Shown one piece after another: positions 50,535 through 58,595 of a DNA stretch of 64,000 bases. The stretch lies in contig NZ_JAFFSX010000029.1 of the NCBI RefSeq assembly GCF_017948485.1, positions 1 through 64,000 of the forward strand, given 5' to 3'. The position numbers and the translations under genes are program-made. Source of the stretch: Streptomyces sp. GESEQ-35. GTDB taxonomy: Bacteria; Actinomycetota; Actinomycetes; Streptomycetales; Streptomycetaceae. The notes below the pieces were generated by a model. That model did no database searches, was not told where the DNA came from, and saw nothing but the letters and a program-made list of their open reading frames with translations. Position 1 is the stretch's first letter. Every line of letters begins with the position of its first letter.

Positions 50535-51486
50535 TCGAGTCCAGCTTCTCCCGCAGATACACATGCGAGTCGACCGGCCCGTACGCCACTCGTCCCACCG
50601 GTGCCGGTACGGACTCCACGAGCGTGCCCGGGGTGCACTCGCCGAAGTAGACGAGGGACATCAGCTCCTCGGCGGGCGTGTCGGCGGGCGGCGGCAGGAC
50701 GCGGTGGCGGCCGGAGCGCCAGCGGTCGCCGGTCCAACGGGCCATCAGGTCACCGATGTTGATGGTGAACGCGTCGGGGTCGAAGGGGGCGTCCTCCCAG
50801 CCGCCCTCGTCCGTCCAGACCTGGAGCCCGCCCTTGCCGGCCTGCCGGTCGAGGATCGTCACCGTCCCGAAGTCGGTGTGCGGGCCGATCCGGAACTGGC
50901 CGGGTTCGGGCTCGCCGACGACCTCGGTCCCCGGGTACCAGTTGATGTTGAAGCCGTACGTCGGGTGGTCCATGTGCCGGGAGAAGAAGTCGGGTTCGAG
51001 GCCGAGGGCGTCACCGAGGAGGGAGAGGAGCGCCTTCTCCAAGTCCGCCATCCGCGCCAGATACTCCTCGCACAGTTTCTGGAGTTCGGGCACTTCCGCC
51101 GGCCACACGTTCGGCGCGTACCACTCCGCGTTGATCTCCGGGTCCTCGAATGGCTCGTGCGTCGCGAAGGTGAGCGACTCCTTCAGGTCCGGCGGGGTCT
51201 CGGTCCCCTCCGAGTACCCGTTGGCCTCCGCTCCCGGCCCGAGCCAGCCACGCCCGCCGACCTTCACGGCGTAGGCCTGCTTGACGTCGACGGGCAGCGC
51301 GAAGAACGCCTTCGCGGCCACCCGGATCCGGGAGCGCAGTTCCGGGTCCACATCGTGCCCGGTGACGAGGAGGAACCCGGCGGTCTGTAGCGCCTCGTCG
51401 ACGGTGCGGGCGATCCGCGCCCGGACCTCCGGGTCGCCGTCGAACCAGGGCTTCAGGTCGATCGTGGGGATACGGGGCTCAGACAC
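50521..51486 (-). CDS. 2OG-Fe(II) oxygenase, isopenicillin N synthase-like
   Basis: A 321-residue dioxygenase. IPTIDLKPWFDGDPEVRARI is the conserved N-terminus, and the iron site is the HxD...H triad: IGPHTDFGTVTILDR and DRWRSGRHRVLPP, with RxS nearby. Such enzymes hydroxylate or oxidise small molecules using 2-oxoglutarate, Fe2+ and O2. GTG 51486 has gagga at good spacing and overlaps the upstream deaminase stop by 8 bp, so the two are cotranscribed. Together with the deaminase, the PucR regulator and the NCS1 permease, a nucleobase-related substrate is plausible but unproven. Confidence 0.92.
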   Translation of the reverse strand: MSEPRIPTIDLKPWFDGDPEVRARIARTVDEALQTAGFLLVTGHDVDPELRSRIRVAAKAFFALPVDVKQAYAVKVGGRGWLGPGAEANGYSEGTETPPDLKESLTFATHEPFEDPEINAEWYAPNVWPAEVPELQKLCEEYLARMADLEKALLSLLGDALGLEPDFFSRHMDHPTYGFNINWYPGTEVVGEPEPGQFRIGPHTDFGTVTILDRQAGKGGLQVWTDEGGWEDAPFDPDAFTINIGDLMARWTGDRWRSGRHRVLPPPADTPAEELMSLVYFGECTPGTLVESVPAPVGRVAYGPVDSHVYLREKLDSITVD

Positions 51487-51928
51487 CGATGTCCTCATTC
51501 CACAGGGCCGGATTGTTCTTGATGAAGTCGCGCATCATCTCGACGCACTCGGGATCGTCAAGGAGCACGATCTCGATGCCGTGTTCGGCCAGCCAGTCGT
51601 GGCCGCCGTGAAAGGTGGTCGCCTCGCCGATCACCACCCGTGAGATGCCGAACTGCCGGACCAGACCCGAGCAGTACCAGCAGGGCGAGAGGGTCGTCAC
51701 CATTGTGGTGCCGCGATACGACCGCTGCCGTCCCGCGGCGCGGAACGCGGCCGTCTCCGCGTGCATGGACGGATCGTCGTCCTGGACGCGCCGGTTGTGG
51801 CCGCGCCCGAGGAGGGTGCCGTCGGCGCCGTAGAGCGCGGCGCCGATCGGGATGCCGCCCTCGGCGAGCCCGGCGCGTGCCTCGTCGATCGCGGTGGTGA
51901 GCCAGGTGCGTGCCTGTGCCTGATCCAT
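51479..51928 (-). CDS. Nucleoside/nucleobase deaminase (cytosine deaminase-like)
   Basis: A 149-residue zinc deaminase. The zinc site is SMHAETAAF (His and catalytic Glu) plus TLSPCWYCSGLVRQFGI (two Cys). The C-terminal WLAEHGIEIVLLDDPECVEM segment resembles yeast-type cytosine deaminase and bacterial relatives. It would deaminate cytosine or a related base. It is cotranscribed with the oxygenase and divergent from the PucR gene with a 99-bp shared region. Confidence 0.92.
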   Translation of the reverse strand: MDQAQARTWLTTAIDEARAGLAEGGIPIGAALYGADGTLLGRGHNRRVQDDDPSMHAETAAFRAAGRQRSYRGTTMVTTLSPCWYCSGLVRQFGISRVVIGEATTFHGGHDWLAEHGIEIVLLDDPECVEMMRDFIKNNPALWNEDIGV

Positions 51929-52027
51929 GGGTCCACTCTGCTGGCGCGGAAACACCAGGGCAACGTGCGGAAAGTACTCTCCGGGCAGCCCGCAGCCGGA
52001 CGGAATGTCAGCGCCCTGGAGGTTCCC

Positions 52028-53317
52028 GTGCCCGCACTCACCCTCCGTGAAGTCCTGGCCCTCGACCCGGTCCGCGCGGCCGAGCCCGAGCTGCTGGCCG
52101 GCGCGGGCGCGCTGGACCGCCCGGTGCGCTGGGTGCACTCCAGCGAGGTCTACGAGGGCGCGAACTTCCTAGACGGCGGCGAGCTGCTGCTGACCAACGG
52201 CTTCGGACTGACGGACGCCGACGACGGGGTCCGCCGGCGGTATGTGCGCGAGCTGGCGGCACGCGATGCGGCCGGGCTGGCCGTGGAGGTGGGCCGCTCC
52301 CTGCCGATCATGCCTCCCGAGGTGATCGACGAGGCGGGCCGCGTGGGCCTGCCGCTGCTGGCGCTGCACCGGGTCGTGCCCTTCGTACGGATCACGGAGG
52401 CCGCGAACCGGGCGATCGTGGCGCGGGGTCTGTCGGGCCGGCATTCGGTCGTACGGCCGTGGGGTGACGACCACACCGCCGCGCTGCTGGCCGATCTGGC
52501 CGACCGGGCGGCGTTGAACCAGCCGGAAGTGGAGGCGCGGGCCGCCCTCGCCGGATTCCACCCGGGCCCGGGATCCCGCCTGATCGGCGTCTCCGTGCAC
52601 GGCACGCGCGAGACGGGCGCCGTGGACCGGGCGGTACGGCTGCTGGGCGGGGCGGGCGTGCTGCGGGCCGCCTTCCCCGGGGACGTACTGGCGTTGCTGG
52701 CCCTGCCTGCGCAGTCCCGCCCGGGCAGCGCACGGGACCCGGTGCGGGCGGTCCAGGAAGCGTTCCGTACGGCAGCCGACAACGGCCTGACGGTGGCGGT
52801 CGGCCACGCGGTCGGCCACTCGGTCGCCGCCGGCAGCGGCTGGCTGCGCTGGAGCGACACGCTGCGGGCGGCCCGTACGACGCTGGAACTGGCGCTGACG
52901 GTCCCGGCCGCGGAGCCGGGAGTACCCGAGGGCCCGCTCGTCACCTCCTCCCGCGCCCTCGCCCTGGAACGGGAGCTGACGCGGGGCGGCGTGGACGCCA
53001 ACCGGGAACGGCTCGCGGGCATGGTCCAGCACGCACTCGGCCCCCTGCTCGCCTGGGAGGCGGCCCACCCGAGCGACCTCGTACGCACCCTGGAGGTCCA
53101 CCTGCGCCACGGCTGCTCACCCACGCGCACGGCTGCACTGCTGCACATCGGCCGGCAGTCGCTGTACCAGCGCCTGGAGCGGATCGAGTCCCTGCTCGGC
53201 CTGGAGATCGACGATCCGGATCTGCTGGGTGAGCTGCTGGCGGCGGCTTGTGCGCATCGGGTGGTGCGGGGGATGGGGGCGGCGGCTTCGGGGGATGGAC
53301 TGCGGACGGTTGCGTGA
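52028..53317 (+). CDS. PucR-family transcriptional regulator
   Basis: A 429-residue regulator. The N-terminal PucR domain (ALTLREVLALDPVRAAEPEL, RWVHSSEVYEGANFLDGGEL) is followed by a GGDEF-like middle and the C-terminal HTH_30 (VHLRHGCSPTRTAALLHIGR then QSLYQRLERIESLLG). PucR regulators control purine and pyrimidine catabolism. GTG 52028 follows ggagg at 5 nt. It is divergent from the deaminase-oxygenase genes, its likely targets. Confidence 0.93.
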   Translation: MPALTLREVLALDPVRAAEPELLAGAGALDRPVRWVHSSEVYEGANFLDGGELLLTNGFGLTDADDGVRRRYVRELAARDAAGLAVEVGRSLPIMPPEVIDEAGRVGLPLLALHRVVPFVRITEAANRAIVARGLSGRHSVVRPWGDDHTAALLADLADRAALNQPEVEARAALAGFHPGPGSRLIGVSVHGTRETGAVDRAVRLLGGAGVLRAAFPGDVLALLALPAQSRPGSARDPVRAVQEAFRTAADNGLTVAVGHAVGHSVAAGSGWLRWSDTLRAARTTLELALTVPAAEPGVPEGPLVTSSRALALERELTRGGVDANRERLAGMVQHALGPLLAWEAAHPSDLVRTLEVHLRHGCSPTRTAALLHIGRQSLYQRLERIESLLGLEIDDPDLLGELLAAACAHRVVRGMGAAASGDGLRTVA

Positions 53318-53327
53318 GCCCAGGGGA

Positions 53328-53855
53328 TCAGGGGATCACGGGCGGGTGTGCAGCAGGAGCCGGGCGGTGGCCCTCTGAATGTGGGTGCCGGACCTCGGCG
53401 AGTTTGGCCAGTGTCTCGGCGATGCCCGGCAGGAGGTCGGCCGGGATGTGGTCGAGGACCCGGCGCCGGGCGCTGGCGAGGTGGGCGGGCTGAGCCGCGT
53501 GCATGGCCCGTAGTCCGGCATCGGTGAGGACGGCTTCACTGCCGCGTGCGTCCAGGGTGTGGCGTTCCTTGCGCACCAGGTCGTGGCGGGACAGGCCTTC
53601 GATGATGCGGGTGATGCGCGGCGGGGTGACGCCGGAGGCCTCCGCGAGCGCGGACATGCGCATACGGCGGTCGGGCGCCTCGCTCAGCAGCAGCAGGACG
53701 GCGAACTCGGTCATGGTCACGCCGGTGCGGGCCATGTCCTGCTCCAGAGCGCGCGGCAGGGAGTGGACGAGACGTCCCAGGCTCTGCCACAGCAGAAGCT
53801 CATCAGCAGTCAGTGGATCACTGGTGGGACTGGTGTCAGCGGCGGTGGGCTCCAT
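53328..53855 (-). CDS. MarR-family transcriptional regulator
   Basis: A 175-residue winged-helix repressor: GVTMTEFAVLLLLSEAPDRR, MRMSALAEASGVTPPRITRI, RKERHTLDARGSEAVLTDAG. It is divergent from an alpha/beta hydrolase gene, and a perfect 14-bp-arm palindrome lies between them, 19 bp upstream of its own ATG, so autoregulation and control of the hydrolase-reductase pair is very likely. Confidence 0.94.
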   Translation of the reverse strand: MEPTAADTSPTSDPLTADELLLWQSLGRLVHSLPRALEQDMARTGVTMTEFAVLLLLSEAPDRRMRMSALAEASGVTPPRITRIIEGLSRHDLVRKERHTLDARGSEAVLTDAGLRAMHAAQPAHLASARRRVLDHIPADLLPGIAETLAKLAEVRHPHSEGHRPAPAAHPPVIP

Positions 53856-53873
53856 GCGACCACTGTATTTGAC

Positions 53874-53907
53874 TAGTTAAGCAAGCAGTGTGATGCTTGC
53901 TTAACTA
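53874..53907. promoter_or_regulatory. Palindromic operator of the MarR/hydrolase pair
   Basis: tagttaagcaagca and tgcttgcttaacta are exact inverse complements (14-bp arms) around a 6-nt spacer gtgtga, in the 72-bp region between divergent genes. Within each arm ttaagcaagca echoes tandem caag half-sites. It is AT-richer than its surroundings and must overlap both promoters. A textbook MarR operator. Confidence 0.88.
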
Positions 53908-53927
53908 ATTAAGTATGAGGTGATCGT

Positions 53928-54797
53928 ATGTCTCCCCGAGCATCCGCACCGGGCGGATTCGAGCACGCTGTCGCCGATGTCGGCGGGGTCCGACTCCACT
54001 ACGTGGCCGGCGGGTCCGGGCCAGCCGTCGTCCTCGTGCACGGCTGGCCGTTCAGCTGGATCGAGTGGCGGGCGCTGATGCCCTTGCTCGCGGCAAGAGG
54101 CTTCACGGTCATCGCGCCCGACCTGCGAGGATCCGGCGACTCACAGATCCCGGCCGGCCACTGGACCAAGCGCGAGGAGGCCGAGGACCTGCACCGCCTG
54201 CTGAGGCACCTGCGCCACGACCGGGCTTTCGTGGTCGGCACCGACGTCGGCGCGATGACCGCCCACGCCTGGGCCCAGAGCCATCCCGACGACGTGGTCC
54301 GGCTGGTGCTCAGTGAGACGTTCCTGCCCGGCTACGGCCTGGAGGAACACATGAACCCCGCCACCGGCGGCTCGTGGCACTTCGGCTTCCACGCCCAGAG
54401 CGACCTGGCCGCCATGCTCACCGCCGGCAAGGAGGAGCAATACCTGTCCGGCTTCTGGTCGATGATGACCGGCGGCGGCATCACCGCCGCCGACCGCGCC
54501 GACCTGCTGCGCGCCCACACCCGCCCCGACGCGATGCGCGGCGGCTTCGAGCACTACGCCACCCTCGTCCAGGACGGACAGGCGGCCCGCACCGGCGGCC
54601 GCCTGGCCATGCCCGTCCTCGTCCTGAACGGTGAGCACGGCCTGCCCCAGAACGTCCTCCTGGAGGGCGCCCGCGCAGCCGCGGCCGACGTGCGCCACGA
54701 CACCGTCCCCGGGGCCGCGCACACCTTCGCGGCCGACAACCCGGCCTGGACGGCCGACCGGCTCGCCCGGTTCTTCACCACCACTCCCGCAGCCTGA
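53928..54797 (+). CDS. Alpha/beta hydrolase (epoxide hydrolase-like)
   Basis: A 289-residue hydrolase. The oxyanion loop VLVHGWPFSWIEWRALMPLL and RGSGDSQIP are typical of epoxide or haloalkane hydrolases. The nucleophile elbow VVGTDVGAMTAHAWA puts Asp at the nucleophile, which favours the epoxide hydrolase type over serine esterases. Catalytic His in PGAAHTFAADNP. It is under the MarR operator and followed by an NAD(P)-dependent reductase, probably as one operon. Substrate unknown, likely a xenobiotic or lipid epoxide. Confidence 0.9.
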   Translation: MSPRASAPGGFEHAVADVGGVRLHYVAGGSGPAVVLVHGWPFSWIEWRALMPLLAARGFTVIAPDLRGSGDSQIPAGHWTKREEAEDLHRLLRHLRHDRAFVVGTDVGAMTAHAWAQSHPDDVVRLVLSETFLPGYGLEEHMNPATGGSWHFGFHAQSDLAAMLTAGKEEQYLSGFWSMMTGGGITAADRADLLRAHTRPDAMRGGFEHYATLVQDGQAARTGGRLAMPVLVLNGEHGLPQNVLLEGARAAAADVRHDTVPGAAHTFAADNPAWTADRLARFFTTTPAA

Positions 54798-54836
54798 CCC
54801 GCGAAACACCACGACACAGCACACGGAGTACTCCCC

Positions 54837-55742
54837 ATGCAGATCCTCGTCATCGGCGCCACCGGCTACGCCGGCCGCCGCGTCTCAGCCGCTCTGGCCC
54901 GCGCCGGGCACACCGTCCTGGGCCTGGCGCGCGACACCTCCGCCCCCGCCGCCCGCGCTCTCACCGTGGACGAAGTCACCCCCGTCGAAGGGGACTTCGC
55001 CAAGCCGGAGACCTGGCGCGGACACCTCGACTCCACCGACGCGGTCGTCCACCTGCTGATGGACATGAGCGACCCCGTCGGCGGTGACCAGTCCCTGTTC
55101 GCCGAGCTGCTCGCCGCCCAGGAGCGTGACGGCCGCCGCCGCCACCTGGTGTTCACCACCGGCATCTCCTCCTACGGCCGCACCGGCCTGCCCCTCATGG
55201 ACGAGAACACCCCCGGAAACCCCGAGAGCCCCATCGGCTTCCGCTTCGCGCTGGAGAAGGAACTGGCCGCCTCCGGCCTCGCCCACACCGTGGTCCGTCC
55301 CGGGTTCATGTACGGAGGCCCCGCGAGCACCTCCATGACCGGCCAGTGGTTCGCCGCCGCCGAGGCGGGCAGTCCCGTCTTCTACGGCGACACCGCCAAG
55401 CGCTGGAGCTGGGTGCACGTCGACGACCTCGCCGACGCCTACGTCCGCATCCTCGACAACCCCGCCGCCGTCGACGGGGAGACCTTCGTCATCGCCGACG
55501 ACCAGCGGCTGGCCGCCCTGGACATGCAGCGCACCGCCGTACGAGCCGCCGGATACACCGGCGAGATCGCCCTGGAGAGCGCCGAGGTGGGCGGCATGAT
55601 GCAACTGGCTGCCGACCAGGACGAGTTGGTGACCAGCGCCAAGGCCCACCGCCTCCTGGGCTGGACCCCCCGCCACACCTCCTTCACCGACGATCCCACC
55701 CGCCACTACCACGCCTGGAAGGCCGCCCGACCCGCCGCATGA
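54837..55742 (+). CDS. NAD(P)-dependent epimerase/reductase-like protein
   Basis: A 301-residue extended-SDR-type protein. MQILVIGATGYAGRRVSAAL has the GATGYAG cofactor loop; VFTTGISSYGRTGLPLMDEN is the catalytic strand region. The YxxxK is weakly kept (FRFALEKELAASG), as in atypical SDRs that bind NADP and isomerise or sense redox state. It follows the MarR-controlled hydrolase by 39 bp with cggag, suggesting one unit. Confidence 0.87.
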   Translation: MQILVIGATGYAGRRVSAALARAGHTVLGLARDTSAPAARALTVDEVTPVEGDFAKPETWRGHLDSTDAVVHLLMDMSDPVGGDQSLFAELLAAQERDGRRRHLVFTTGISSYGRTGLPLMDENTPGNPESPIGFRFALEKELAASGLAHTVVRPGFMYGGPASTSMTGQWFAAAEAGSPVFYGDTAKRWSWVHVDDLADAYVRILDNPAAVDGETFVIADDQRLAALDMQRTAVRAAGYTGEIALESAEVGGMMQLAADQDELVTSAKAHRLLGWTPRHTSFTDDPTRHYHAWKAARPAA

Positions 55743-55889
55743 CACTCCGCCGGGTGCGGGTAACGCGTTCGGCGGCCCGCACTCCGGTACCCGTCTCTCC
55801 CACCGCACTGGCACGGCGGTAGCCGAATTCACCTGAACCCTTCCCCCCCTTCCCCCGTCTACGTACTGACGAAAGGGACGGAGGGGGAC

Positions 55890-56531
55890 ATGAAGAACCG
55901 AACGTGGATCGCAGCCGCCATCGGTACCGCCGCCGTGATGGTCGCCGTCAGCCTGTGGGCAGACGCGTCGCGGACAGGGCATACCGACGGCGGCCTCAAG
56001 GCCGGCCCTGCCGGTGCCAAGGGCACGTCACCGTCCGGTGCGGTGACCGATTGCACCGGCACCCGACCCCCCGGCAGCCTCCCCGGCTTCCCGGGCGTCC
56101 CCGAAGGCAGTTCCGACGACACCCCGCTGTACCGGACGCTTGCCTACATCGATCTGGATGCCAAGCGCCGGTACTCCGCCGCCTTCACCGGGCTGTCCAT
56201 CGACGAGCCCCACCGGACCCTGAAGGTCTGGCGCATCCCCTCCGCCGCCCTCGACGCCGACCTCTGCGGTGCCGCCGAGAAGGGCGTGAAGATCCGGCTG
56301 TACGACACCGACGTCAACCGCAAGACCCTCGACGCCCTCGCGGACCGGATCAGCGAGGACATGCACCGCTGGGACGGCACCTTCCAGATGCGTGAAGTCG
56401 GTGTGCAGGAGGAGGGGTTCGTTGGCATCGGCGTCGACGATCCCGCGAAGGCCGAACCGATCCTGAAGGAGGCCTACGGGGAGAGGTACCTCAAGGTCGG
56501 GCACGTGGAGCAGGCGCAGGACGCCGGGTGA
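55890..56531 (+). CDS. Secreted or membrane-anchored protein of unknown function
   Basis: A 213-residue protein. The N-terminal helix WIAAAIGTAAVMVAVSLWAD is a signal anchor or uncleaved signal. A Gly/Pro/Thr linker leads to a domain with two cysteines (TDCTGTRPPG and DADLCGAAEKG), TLKVWRIPSAALDADL, GVKIRLYDTDVNRKTLDALA. No family is recognised. It lies between the MarR unit and the kinase gene on the same strand as both. Confidence 0.7.
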   Translation: MKNRTWIAAAIGTAAVMVAVSLWADASRTGHTDGGLKAGPAGAKGTSPSGAVTDCTGTRPPGSLPGFPGVPEGSSDDTPLYRTLAYIDLDAKRRYSAAFTGLSIDEPHRTLKVWRIPSAALDADLCGAAEKGVKIRLYDTDVNRKTLDALADRISEDMHRWDGTFQMREVGVQEEGFVGIGVDDPAKAEPILKEAYGERYLKVGHVEQAQDAG

Positions 56532-56711
56532 GTCCGGCAGCGGGCGCCGGGGCGGGTCGAACAGCCGCACAGGGTACGGGGTTTCGATGTAGGCGTTCGG
56601 TGCTGCGCTTATGCTGAGCGTGCCCGCACAGGTCACAGGAGTCACCAGAGCCACAGGGCTCATACGGTCACCCTGGCCACCGGGCATGCGTGAACGTACC
56701 TGGAGGGGATT

Positions 56712-58595
56712 GTGGCAGCGCTGGAGCCCGACGACCCGGCCTCCGTGGGCGACTACCGGTTGCTGAGCCGACTCGGCGCGGGCGGCATGGGCCGGGTGTA
56801 CCTCGGCCGGTCCCCCGGCGGGCGGCTCGTCGCGGTCAAGGTGGTGCACGCCGAACTGGTCCGCCGGCCGGAGTTCCGGTCCCGTTTCCGCCGGGAGGTG
56901 CGGGCGGCCCGGCTGGTCAGCGGGGCCTTCACCGCACCGGTGATCGACGCCGACCCGGACGCGACCCAGCCGTGGCTGGTCACCAGCTACATCGCCGGGC
57001 CGTCACTGGCGCAGCGGGTCGCCGAGAACGGTCCGATGTCCCCGGAGGCCGTGCTGGGCCTGGCGGCCGGGCTGGCCGAGGCGCTGCTGTCGATCCACTC
57101 CGTGAACCTCGTCCACCGCGACCTCAAGCCCTCCAACGTGCTGCTCGCCGAGGACGGCCCGAGAGTCATCGACTTCGGGATCGTCCGCACCATCGAGGCC
57201 GACTCGATCACCAGCACCGGCAGCATGGCCGGCTCGCCGGGATTCATGTCCCCCGAGCAGGTCAGCGGCGACGAGGTGGCGCCGGCCAGCGACGTCTTCT
57301 GCCTCGGCGCGGTCCTCGCCTTCGCGGCGACCGGCGGCAACCCCTTCGGCGGCGGCCCGACCCCCGCCCTGCTGTACCGCGTCGTCCACAACGAACCCGA
57401 CGTCCAGGCGATCGCCGACCCCGCCCTGCGGTCCCTGATCAGCGCATGCCTGACCAAGGACCCCGCGGGCCGTCCCACACCGCGCGAGATACTCGCCCGC
57501 GTGGGCCCGGCGGGCGGCGAGGACATCGTTGCCATGTCGCGCGCCGCCCAGTGGCAGTCGGCTCCCGCATCGGGGGCGGCCCCGCTCCCGCACCCGGCCG
57601 TTCATGACGCATCGGCGCACCCGGCCGCCCATGAGGCGGGTACGCCCCCGGTCGCCCCCACCCCGGCCACCCGGCCGCACCCGCGCACCCCCACCCAGCC
57701 CGACCCGGACCATCCGGCCACGCAGTCGGACTCGGCCGGCGCCCCGCCCTCTCTCAGTGAGCCGCACCAGCAGACCGCCTTCTCCACCCCCGCCGCACCG
57801 CCCCGCGCCCGCAACCGCCGCGCCTTCCTCCTCTCCGGCGCCGGTGTGCTCGCCGCGACCGGGACCGGCGCCGGTTTCTGGCTCAACCGGTCCGCACGGG
57901 ACGACGCGGCGGACAAGGAACGGGCCGGCACCGACGGTACGGGCGCGGCGGGCGGTGCCTCGCCCGCACCGTCCGCCACGCCCCGCCGCCCCCAGCCCGT
58001 CGGCGTATGGCGGCTCGGCGAAGCCTCGGGGAACGTCGTCAGAGCCACCGTCGGCGGCCGCAACGGCACGGCGACCGACGTCCGTTGGAACGCGGGCAAG
58101 GACGGTGCCGCCGCATTCGACGGGTCCAGCAGCCAGGTCGTCATCGACGGCCCCGTGCTACAGACCGGCCCCGGCCGCAGCTTCACGGTCGCGGCCTGGG
58201 TCTGCCTGCCCGCCGAACCGGACTCCTTCGCCACCGCCGTCAGCCAGGCGGCCGCCTCCGACAGCGGCTTCTACCTTCAGTACTCGGGCGCCGAGAAGCG
58301 CTGGGCCTTCGCCCGCCCCGGCCTGTGGGCGGTCGGATACACCGTGCCCGCCATGAACACCTGGACGCATCTGGCCGGCGTCTGCGACGGCCCCGCCCGC
58401 AAGCTGCGGCTGTACGTCAACGGCGTCCAGGAAGCGGCGATCGACGACACCAACCCGACCGTCTCCACCGGCCCTCTGCTGATCGGCCGGGCGCAGTACC
58501 AAGGCCGGCCCAGCGGCTTCTTCCCCGGATCCATCAAGGACGTCCGCGTCTTCGGCCAGGCCCTCACCGCCGCCCGGATCAAGACCCTGCCGTGA
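56712..58595 (+). CDS. Serine/threonine protein kinase with C-terminal LamG-like domain
   Basis: A 627-residue transmembrane kinase. Kinase domain residues about 15-272: glycine loop LGAGGMGRVY, ATP Lys K43, catalytic HRDLKPSN with D137, DFG at 154-156 and activation loop TSTGSMAGSPGFMSPEQ. A Pro/Thr/His-rich linker follows, then one membrane helix near 369-391 (RAFLLSGAGVLAATGTGAGF). The outer region holds a concanavalin/LamG jelly roll from about residue 430: VWRLGEASGNVVRATVGGRN, SFTVAAWVCLPAE, WTHLAGVCDG, LRLYVNGVQE, GFFPGSIKDVRVF. The receptor-like plan suggests glycan or wall sensing (inference). GTG start with tggagggg. The end overlaps the convergent permease gene by 17 bp. Confidence 0.93.
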   Translation: MAALEPDDPASVGDYRLLSRLGAGGMGRVYLGRSPGGRLVAVKVVHAELVRRPEFRSRFRREVRAARLVSGAFTAPVIDADPDATQPWLVTSYIAGPSLAQRVAENGPMSPEAVLGLAAGLAEALLSIHSVNLVHRDLKPSNVLLAEDGPRVIDFGIVRTIEADSITSTGSMAGSPGFMSPEQVSGDEVAPASDVFCLGAVLAFAATGGNPFGGGPTPALLYRVVHNEPDVQAIADPALRSLISACLTKDPAGRPTPREILARVGPAGGEDIVAMSRAAQWQSAPASGAAPLPHPAVHDASAHPAAHEAGTPPVAPTPATRPHPRTPTQPDPDHPATQSDSAGAPPSLSEPHQQTAFSTPAAPPRARNRRAFLLSGAGVLAATGTGAGFWLNRSARDDAADKERAGTDGTGAAGGASPAPSATPRRPQPVGVWRLGEASGNVVRATVGGRNGTATDVRWNAGKDGAAAFDGSSSQVVIDGPVLQTGPGRSFTVAAWVCLPAEPDSFATAVSQAAASDSGFYLQYSGAEKRWAFARPGLWAVGYTVPAMNTWTHLAGVCDGPARKLRLYVNGVQEAAIDDTNPTVSTGPLLIGRAQYQGRPSGFFPGSIKDVRVFGQALTAARIKTLP

